DNA of 64,000 bases from Branchiostoma floridae. Taxonomy: Eukaryota; Chordata; Leptocardii; Amphioxiformes; Branchiostomatidae. The translations under genes and the position numbers were made by a program. The notes below the pieces were generated by a model. That model did not search any database. It was not told the DNA's origin and was given only the letters and a program-made list of their open reading frames with translations. The first letter of the stretch is position 1, and each line of letters starts with the position of its first letter. Location of the stretch: the NCBI RefSeq assembly GCF_000003815.2, contig NC_049981.1, positions 5,413,226 to 5,477,225 on the forward strand, written 5' to 3'. Of this stretch, positions 63,001 to 64,000 are shown in pieces.

Positions 63001-64000
63001 GAATACCATACTCCGTACTTGCTAACCACGGTTAGTAAGCGAAAGGATTGAGCCAGCGGTCACTACGGAGGATGATACTCAGGATAATTCGATGGTACGA
63101 TAGTACAATTGCTACCATATATCAAGGCCGGAAATGGTCTGGTTGAAATGGTTTATTAAGGACTTTAAGACGTGCATATAGACCTCGTAGCAAGTCTGAT
63201 TATTACGTCGGGCGGTCCAGGGGGTCACGTGGTGAGAGCACGTGGCCCTGGGCGCGCCCAGACGTCAACTTGACCACGCCCCGCCGCCTTTAAGTACTTG
63301 GATATAAGGCGCGATACGCTCTAGATAGGCTAGAAGCAGACTCTGAGAGACAGGGACAACGCATCCTCTGCCGCCATAGTCTCACAACCGGTTAGTTAGT
63401 ATTATCCATCAACAACTTCCGTTCAGGTATTTGTACCTTATATTGTTATAGTAAGTTAGTCTAAACCATCGCAACCATTCTCTTGTGAATCGAGTCATAG
63501 TATAAATAAAGATCACATCAATCTGTATACCGAACCTGGTCCTTGGTTTAGAATTTTGCTTTAAGAATGTGTCTATTTTGCAAATGTGTCTATTTTAACA
63601 TTTGATTGACATTTGTAGCATGTATCAATTTTAAACGCTATATAAAGGTACCTTTATAGAACATCAGAAAAAAGGGAAATTTTAAACTTAAACGTTGTAA
63701 ATATTTTTTTTTGGAAAATAACATAAAAATGCAAATTGAAATCTTTCAAAAAAACTTCAAATCTTGAAAAACTGCTTTGGCCGAAGATGCATCCAGGTTA
63801 AATAAATTTTTTAAAAAACGTGACTAAAAGATAAGAAAAGAGCCTAAAAAATATTCTAAAATCATACCCACAATAATGCACTAATTGTTCAAATCTTATG
63901 TTGTTCAACCCACCATTTGGTAGAGTGCAGTTGTCCTCAGGCAGCTGTAGGCAGAACCAAGCATACCGTATAGCACCGACGGCCTCAGATCGTTCCCCAC
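26807..64000 (-). CDS. Mosaic polycystin-1/REJ-like adhesion receptor lacking PLAT and channel (5' end outside window)
   Basis: Forty exons were assembled with consistent phase (5' to 3'): 64000-63914, 62828-62649, 62270-62094, 61666-61490, 58691-58505, 58171-58021, 57759-57537, 57236-57111, 52215-52030, 50280-49705, 48933-48720, 48263-48136, 47849-47670, 46866-46690, 46513-46334, 45970-45632, 45229-45110, 44767-44652, 44267-44051, 43809-43246, 42738-42558, 42253-42022, 41749-41587, 41196-41078, 40394-40272, 39074-38913, 38506-38381, 37941-37836, 37368-37277, 36974-36735, 36389-36174, 35510-35267, 34772-34636, 33234-33016, 32500-32201, 31565-31313, 30089-29985, 28733-28546, 28033-27962, 27073-26807. 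Together they give 2,615 codons and a stop. Domains in order: Frizzled CRD, three Sushi, VWA, EGF, Sushi, VWA, Frizzled CRD, three Sushi, Ser/Thr-rich linker, two EGF, SEA-like, EGF, REJ, GAIN/GPS, five TM, tail. All introns are GT-AG except one GC-AG. REJ, GPS and the TM1-TM5 motifs place it in the polycystin-1 family. Role inferred: cell-surface adhesion or recognition. Confidence 0.85.
27105..27195 (-). mobile_element. Retroelement 3'-end fragment with hairpin
   Basis: Read on the minus strand, GAGGAAGGTGACAGACGGTCACCGAAACGTC forms a short stem (GGTGAC/GTCACC) followed by GAAACGTC, then AAATAAAG. Such hairpin plus GAAACGT ends are common at 3' ends of SINEs and LINEs. Confidence 0.45.
27962..28033 (-). 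CDS. Exon 39: juxtamembrane segment after TM5
   Basis: It encodes [19 protein letters not shown] and a few more residues ending TEW. It is a basic, probably helical cytosolic segment. Its phase (0-0) links the TM5 exon to the tail exon. In other polycystin-1 family proteins the chain continues here towards six more membrane segments. Confidence 0.85.
28546..28733 (-). CDS. Exon 38: TM4 and TM5
   Basis: It encodes [20 protein letters not shown], a short charged loop, then [19 protein letters not shown] with further hydrophobic residues. The pattern SGAFTVLYG...W...SF...D..L.QP.K is a hallmark of the polycystin-1/PKD1L/REJ TM4-TM5 region. The upstream exon contributes the G of GCC, so the junction reads IVAWFL. 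This is the only complete copy: six truncated copies of its first half lie upstream at 28740-29545. Confidence 0.9.
28740..29545 (-). repeat. Six tandem truncated copies of the TM4 exon
   Basis: A unit of about 130 bp (range 129-146) recurs; the conserved word CTGCCGTAAT (or a variant) marks copies at 28790, 28919, 29050, 29185, 29315 and 29461, after the intact one at 28661. Each contains about 75 bp of the exon's first half (AWFLVAA...[10 protein letters not shown]) with its acceptor CTACAG. Flanking intron follows instead of the TM5 half. The copy at 28919 has a one-base insertion that shifts the frame. The farthest copy (29461) is the most diverged ([20 protein letters not shown]). No copy has an obvious downstream donor in frame, so they look like pseudo-exons. 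Confidence 0.85.
29985..30089 (-). CDS. Exon 37: cytosolic loop entering TM4
   Basis: It encodes [20 protein letters not shown] followed by [14 protein letters not shown]. The last base (G) completes an Ala codon with exon 38. The P-W-W entry into TM4 is typical of the family. Confidence 0.88.
30973..31277. mobile_element. Foldback MITE with ~70-bp inverted repeats
   Basis: The left arm includes AATTTTGAAAACCCC and AATAAAGCGCTTACCAACAA. The right arm is their inverted form, TTGTTGGTAAGCGCTTTATT and GGGTTTTCAAAATT. It lies in the intron between exons 36 and 37. Confidence 0.8.
31313..31565 (-). CDS. Exon 36: TM3 and following loop
   Basis: It begins [20 protein letters not shown], then LFRYAGPR. 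The GLESSL-I--PIN motif is diagnostic of polycystin-1 family TM3. A charged loop ([16 protein letters not shown]) follows. Confidence 0.92.
31960..32130 (+). repeat. Dispersed retroelement end, copy 1
   Basis: GGCTACCTATAGCGGTGAGA...GAAGCTCTGACGAAGGTGTCTGAGAGACATCGAAACG...CTGGTTGTGTAAAAG. A second copy lies at 36040-36160 in the same gene. The hairpin GGTGTCT/AGACATC followed by GAAACG resembles SINE/LINE 3' tails. Confidence 0.6.
32201..32500 (-). CDS. Exon 35: TM1-TM2 cytosolic loop and TM2 (no PLAT)
   Basis: It starts [20 protein letters not shown], reaches [20 protein letters not shown], then TM2 ([20 protein letters not shown]). HLWISV-x(n)-FTRVQR is the standard block just after the PLAT domain in polycystin-1 proteins. 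Here only about 40 residues separate it from TM1, and no PLAT exon fits in the 484-bp intron between exons 34 and 35. Confidence 0.9.
33016..33234 (-). CDS. Exon 34: second half of GPS and TM1
   Basis: It encodes [20 protein letters not shown], then TM1 ([20 protein letters not shown]) and a short charged stretch. HCNCDHLT carries the GPS cysteines and the H-L-T tripeptide at which GAIN domains self-cleave. The donor is GTTTGC, weaker than usual. Confidence 0.92.
33301..34271. mobile_element. piggyBac-like non-autonomous element
   Basis: The left side is TTAA followed by CCCTCAAGCACCCGACC and GGGGTCCAAACGGACCCC. The right end has GGGGTCCAAATGGACCCC...GGGTGTTTGAGGG followed by TTTTAA. A TTAA target and CCCT/AGGG ends fit piggyBac. 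No transposase is present in about 970 bp. An interior segment (CTACGAAACTTGGTGA, AATCCAAGATGGC) is shared with fragments at 51170-51310 and about 61930-61990. Confidence 0.75.
34636..34772 (-). CDS. Exon 33: end of GAIN, first half of GPS
   Basis: It encodes [20 protein letters not shown], then [18 protein letters not shown]-(F/W)-W-x-x-x-G-C is the first half of the GPS motif, completed by exon 34. Confidence 0.92.
35267..39074 (-). CDS. Exons 26-32: GAIN-domain region
   Basis: Seven exons (39074-38913, 38506-38381, 37941-37836, 37368-37277, 36974-36735, 36389-36174, 35510-35267) encode about 395 residues. Helix-rich, acidic sequence comes first ([20 protein letters not shown]...[20 protein letters not shown]). 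Beta-rich sequence follows, with [20 protein letters not shown] and LYIRVIPDV. This is the usual helical subdomain A and beta-sandwich subdomain B of a GAIN domain ahead of a GPS. Exon 32 ends in a GC donor (AG|GCAAGT), the only non-GT donor in the gene. Several N-glycosylation sequons are present (NTT, NGT, NKT). Confidence 0.85.
36040..36160 (+). repeat. Dispersed retroelement end, copy 2
   Basis: Same family as 31960-32130: CGGCTACTTATAGTGGCGAG and CTGGTTGTGTAAAAG are shared. Confidence 0.6.
37600..37785. mobile_element. Foldback element with TCTCGCGAG core
   Basis: The arms GCTGACAGTCCATCT and AGATGGACTGTCAGC are inverted. CTAGTCTCGATCTCTCGAGA and TTCTCTCGCGAGTCTAG lie between. The right arm word GAGCAAGATGGACTG is related to the elements at 41265 and 48354. 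Confidence 0.65.
39238..40088. mobile_element. pogo-like non-autonomous element, 851 bp
   Basis: The ends are CCGTCAAACCTGTCC and GGGCAGGTTTGACTG, flanked by TA on both sides. Subterminal TGGTCG(C/T)TGAGAAGAGG words repeat at both ends. It lies in the intron between exons 25 and 26, and no transposase is encoded. Confidence 0.75.
40272..43809 (-). CDS. Exons 20-25: EGF followed by REJ domain
   Basis: Exons 43809-43246, 42738-42558, 42253-42022, 41749-41587, 41196-41078 and 40394-40272 encode about 460 residues. The first starts with a calcium-binding type EGF ([17 protein letters not shown]) that has only five cysteines before running into the REJ region. REJ landmarks are [62 protein letters not shown] and [14 protein letters not shown] modules are found in sea urchin receptor for egg jelly, PKDREJ and polycystin-1. 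Confidence 0.9.
41265..41420. mobile_element. Half copy of a foldback element
   Basis: CTCTCGCGAGAG, ATCACTCCGTGAACAAGATG and GTGTTTACCTTTAAAAATG match the right half of the element at 48354-48565. Confidence 0.6.
42950..43175 (+). mobile_element. tRNA-derived SINE, copy 1
   Basis: A degenerate B box (GAGTTCGAATCA near 43012) is followed by GGCCGTCCCGCAGATAGGAC and AATGGAGGCC. These are shared with the copy at 52376-52600. The antisense strand has a 70-codon frame with CPNC/CPIC pairs that mimics a zinc finger but is repeat-derived. Confidence 0.65.
44051..44767 (-). CDS. Exons 18-19: SEA-like domain
   Basis: Exons 44767-44652 and 44267-44051 encode about 111 residues: [57 protein letters not shown] and [19 protein letters not shown]. 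The opening helix, the F-RGS-VA/V strand and the C-terminal helix fit an SEA fold. A GSVVV-type cleavage site is not clearly present (GSLVAV stands in its place). Confidence 0.6.
45110..45229 (-). CDS. Exon 17: calcium-binding EGF
   Basis: [20 protein letters not shown] then [11 protein letters not shown]. The DVDEC start and the C-x-N-x-x-G-Y/F-x-C pattern are those of cbEGF. The exon is phase 1-1. Confidence 0.9.
45632..45970 (-). CDS. Exon 16: Ser/Thr-rich linker and EGF
   Basis: About 75 residues of Ser/Thr/Pro/Ile repeats of the form (S/T)ISTRP or SISTIGST come first. The EGF ([20 protein letters not shown]) follows, with six cysteines. The linker is likely O-glycosylated and extended. 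The repeat in DNA is imperfect with a period of roughly 33-66 bp. Confidence 0.85.
46334..47849 (-). CDS. Exons 13-15: three Sushi (CCP) domains
   Basis: Exons 47849-47670, 46866-46690 and 46513-46334 are each 177-180 nt and phase 1-1. Each encodes one Sushi module: C-L-AP-NG-(R/L)(T/S)P, then (T/V)(F/T)[15 protein letters not shown] and P-C. Four cysteines and the Trp are intact in all. The last two are closer to each other than to the first, which suggests recent duplication. Confidence 0.92.
47009..47235. mobile_element. Foldback element with CCCTGTCACATT ends
   Basis: CCCTGTCACATTATCCGCGA and CGCCAAATGTGACAGGG form terminal inverted repeats. It lies in the intron between two Sushi exons. 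Confidence 0.6.
48136..48933 (-). CDS. Exons 11-12: complete Frizzled cysteine-rich domain
   Basis: Exons 48933-48720 and 48263-48136 encode [54 protein letters not shown] and [14 protein letters not shown]. All ten Frizzled CRD cysteines can be placed. The fold binds Wnt lipids in Frizzled and related ligands elsewhere; ligand binding here is not known. Confidence 0.93.
48354..48565. mobile_element. Foldback MITE with 90-bp arms
   Basis: The arms begin GTTGATAGGATTTTCATCAA and end TTGATGAAAATTCTATTAAC. They pair inward through GTAGTGACTAC/GTAGTCAC, ACACGTACC/GGTACGTGT and TTTCGATGGCTATCAGT/ACTGATAGCCATCGAAA. CTCTCGCGAGA is at the centre. Confidence 0.85.
49705..50280 (-). CDS. Exon 10: second VWA domain in a single exon
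   Basis: About 190 residues: [20 protein letters not shown], the MIDAS Thr in [10 protein letters not shown], and [13 protein letters not shown]. The DxSxS, T and D metal-site residues are all present, so metal-dependent ligand binding is plausible. Unlike the first VWA (three exons), this one has no intron. Confidence 0.93.
51130..51420. mobile_element. piggyBac-like fragment with poly-G tract
   Basis: TTTAACCCTATCCAGACCCG is followed by a run of 17 G (51149-51165), then GGACTACGAAACTTGGTGAC and ATCCAAGATGGCGGACAATG. These words are shared with the interior of the element at 33301-34271. The G run may be a sequencing or assembly weak point. Confidence 0.5.
52030..52215 (-). CDS. Exon 9: Sushi domain
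   Basis: [34 protein letters not shown] and [19 protein letters not shown]. It is phase 1-1 and more diverged than the other Sushi modules. Confidence 0.9.
52376..52600 (+). mobile_element. tRNA-derived SINE, copy 2
   Basis: GTGTGGCGAAAGTGTTCGAC (A-box region) and GGGTTCGAATCC (B box, near 52427) are tRNA-like. The 3' part has GGCCGTCCCTTGGATAGGAC and AATGGAGGTCCCGTGTTCGA. Confidence 0.7.
53486..54713. repeat. Duplicated intron segment flanking the hAT-like element
   Basis: 53486-53564 and 54636-54713 share AAAATTT(A/G)CGATCATGACTG and AATTGTGTAGCCGTA-like words over about 78 bp. Sequence after the element (TTTGAAGATGTGTATCCTAG near 54408) matches 50924-50950, so the neighbourhood is a patchwork of old duplications. 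Confidence 0.65.
53565..54370. mobile_element. hAT-like non-autonomous element with 8-bp target duplication
   Basis: The ends CTAGGGGCACAACCCGCCGT and ACGGCGGGTTGTGCCCCAGG are inverted repeats (18 of 20 match). Flanks are CCTTTAAG on the left and GCTTTAAG on the right, 7 of 8 identical, as expected for hAT. A duplicated intron segment at 54636-54713 carries the same flank without the insertion. A 181-codon antisense frame inside has no recognisable transposase motif. Confidence 0.7.
54938..55030. repeat. Dispersed repeat, copy 1 (copy 2 at 58762-58865)
   Basis: GACGCCTCAGGGGCGAGCC at about 54943 is matched by GACGCCTCAGGTGCGAGCC at about 58764. Both are followed by similar CAGGCAT- and TTTTTC-containing sequence. 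Confidence 0.55.
55400..55462. repeat. (CA)n/(CT)n microsatellite
   Basis: ACTCACACTCACACATACTC and neighbouring TCTCTCTC and CACACACA runs. Confidence 0.9.
55463..57055. other. Intron sequence; short imperfect repeats only
   Basis: Near 55660-55775 the words CTGGAATTCCAA and AACATTGCC(A/T)CCTT recur about four times at 27-36 bp spacing. No exon or clear mobile element is seen in the rest. Confidence 0.5.
57111..57236 (-). CDS. Exon 8: EGF domain
   Basis: [20 protein letters not shown], then [15 protein letters not shown]. Six cysteines and the GG and GF-G motifs are intact. Phase 1-1. Confidence 0.93.
57537..58691 (-). CDS. Exons 5-7: first VWA domain
   Basis: Exons 58691-58505, 58171-58021 and 57759-57537 encode [36 protein letters not shown] and [14 protein letters not shown], then [17 protein letters not shown] residues DGSGS, the Thr of GGSTQTG and the Asp of TDG are present. 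The donor at 58021/58020 (AAA|GTACGG) keeps the frame and restores the expected [11 protein letters not shown] junction. Confidence 0.92.
58870..59500. repeat. Imperfect ~310-bp tandem duplication in intron
   Basis: GGGAATAACTCGGGAATGGG (about 58889) recurs as GGGAATAACTCGGGAAGGGG (about 59200). Both are followed by ACATAATTAA(A)TG words. Confidence 0.55.
59700..60590 (+). pseudogene. 5'-truncated LINE, C-terminal part of the reverse transcriptase protein
   Basis: A 142-codon frame (59702-60130) encodes [40 protein letters not shown] and [14 protein letters not shown]. These are the block downstream of the reverse transcriptase in many invertebrate CR1/L2/RTE-type elements. After a stop or frameshift the protein resumes as [20 protein letters not shown] with a C-x2-C...H...C tail. 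The 3' end has ACAATTGTCGCGCAATAAAA near 60565. The palm domain and endonuclease are missing, so it is dead on arrival. Confidence 0.75.
61052..61096 (-). pseudogene. Sushi exon remnant (first ~15 codons)
   Basis: It reads [14 protein letters not shown] and then ends. The adjoining intron sequence (GGCAATGACCTTTATTTACG) matches the flank of the functional Sushi exon at 46513, so this is a duplicated and truncated copy. Confidence 0.7.
61211..61309 (-). pseudogene. Half Sushi exon, possibly splice-competent
   Basis: It encodes [20 protein letters not shown], then [13 protein letters not shown], and stops at a potential donor (TCGG|GTATCT). With its acceptor the fragment is 99 nt and phase 1-1, so it could be spliced in without breaking the frame. 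It would supply only two of the four Sushi cysteines. I left it out of the gene model. Confidence 0.6.
61490..62828 (-). CDS. Exons 2-4: three Sushi domains
   Basis: Exons 62828-62649, 62270-62094 and 61666-61490, each 177-180 nt and phase 1-1. Each has four cysteines and TCQADGTW. The first two carry TNG-RTP(S/A)TG-N-Y, the third TNGALSPPG, mirroring the order in exons 13-15. That supports duplication of a whole Frizzled-Sushi x3 cassette. Confidence 0.92.
61848..61918 (-). pseudogene. Sushi exon remnant (second half) abutting repeat sequence
   Basis: Minus-strand [16 protein letters not shown] and the donor GTAAGATG are intact, but the first half of the domain is replaced. The neighbouring 61920-61990 sequence (TTTATGTCGTATAA, ACAGAACTTGGCGACCTGTC) is related to the piggyBac-like elements at 33301 and 51130. 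Confidence 0.7.
62283..62453. mobile_element. Diverged inverted copy of the MITE at 1108-1281
   Basis: GGTGGAAGCCCGTCAATTGC and CCGTGCAATTAAGCGGC are the ends. It is flanked by TA and shares ACGGTGCGGTCCA and AACTTCGCATTAT with the first copy in opposite orientation. Confidence 0.7.
63200..63540 (+). mobile_element. Probable solo LTR
   Basis: The block has a TATA-like box (TTGGATATAAGGC, about 63298) and a GC-rich upstream part with CACGTG sites. A leader of about 180 bp follows, then AATAAAG (about 63506). This promoter-leader-poly(A) order in about 330 bp is typical of an LTR. The exact ends and target duplication were not resolved. Confidence 0.4.
63914..64000 (-). CDS. Exon 1 in view: C-terminal part of another Frizzled CRD (partial)
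   Basis: It encodes [20 protein letters not shown], then EDNCTLPN, and ends at a donor in phase 1. It aligns with the end of the complete Frizzled CRD ([15 protein letters not shown]). The rest of the domain and the protein's start lie beyond 64000. Confidence 0.85.

Overview
The window is animal nuclear DNA: split genes with GT-AG introns, TATA boxes, dense non-autonomous transposons and chordate-type gene families. Gene content, intron density and the repeat load fit a cephalochordate (amphioxus, Branchiostoma). That taxonomic call is an inference. Three protein-coding genes could be reconstructed exon by exon. In every one the splice phases agree across all junctions.

Layout. 1-3225: no gene seen; a decayed ~120 bp tandem repeat and a TA-flanked MITE. 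3226-8190: two head-to-tail copies of one repeat element (4.1 kb and 0.8 kb). The long copy carries two minisatellites, one a 60-bp-unit array of about 1.1 kb. 8.6-24.8 kb: two tandem plus-strand paralogues of the NMES1/C15orf48 (NDUFA4-like, COXFA4L3) family of small single-pass mitochondrial proteins. Both have four exons, matching intron phases, a shared 16-bp promoter motif, an upstream CRE module and a related block in intron 1. 24.8-26.8 kb: convergent intergenic DNA. 26.8-64 kb and beyond: one large minus-strand gene with 40 exons in view (2,615 codons plus stop), 5' end outside the window.

The large gene encodes a mosaic polycystin-1/REJ-like receptor. Visible order, N to C: Frizzled CRD (partial) - Sushi x3 - VWA - EGF - Sushi - VWA - Frizzled CRD - Sushi x3 - Ser/Thr-rich stretch and EGF - EGF - SEA-like - EGF - REJ - GAIN/GPS - five transmembrane segments - cytosolic tail. 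It keeps the five N-terminal membrane segments of polycystin-1 but lacks the PLAT domain between TM1 and TM2 and the whole six-TM polycystin-2-like channel module. It ends in a tail with five Tyr-x-Asn motifs, which resemble Grb2-SH2 sites. I consider this the most interesting object in the window: a channel-less polycystin-like adhesion receptor with a possible phosphotyrosine docking tail.

The ectodomain has grown by exon duplication. All Sushi and EGF exons are phase 1-1, extra truncated Sushi exon remnants lie at 61-62 kb, and intron segments around the VWA and Frizzled exons are duplicated. The exon encoding TM4-TM5 is preceded by six tandem truncated copies of its first half. Introns carry many foldback, piggyBac-like, pogo-like and hAT-like non-autonomous elements, two copies of a tRNA-derived SINE, a 5'-truncated LINE and a probable solo LTR.
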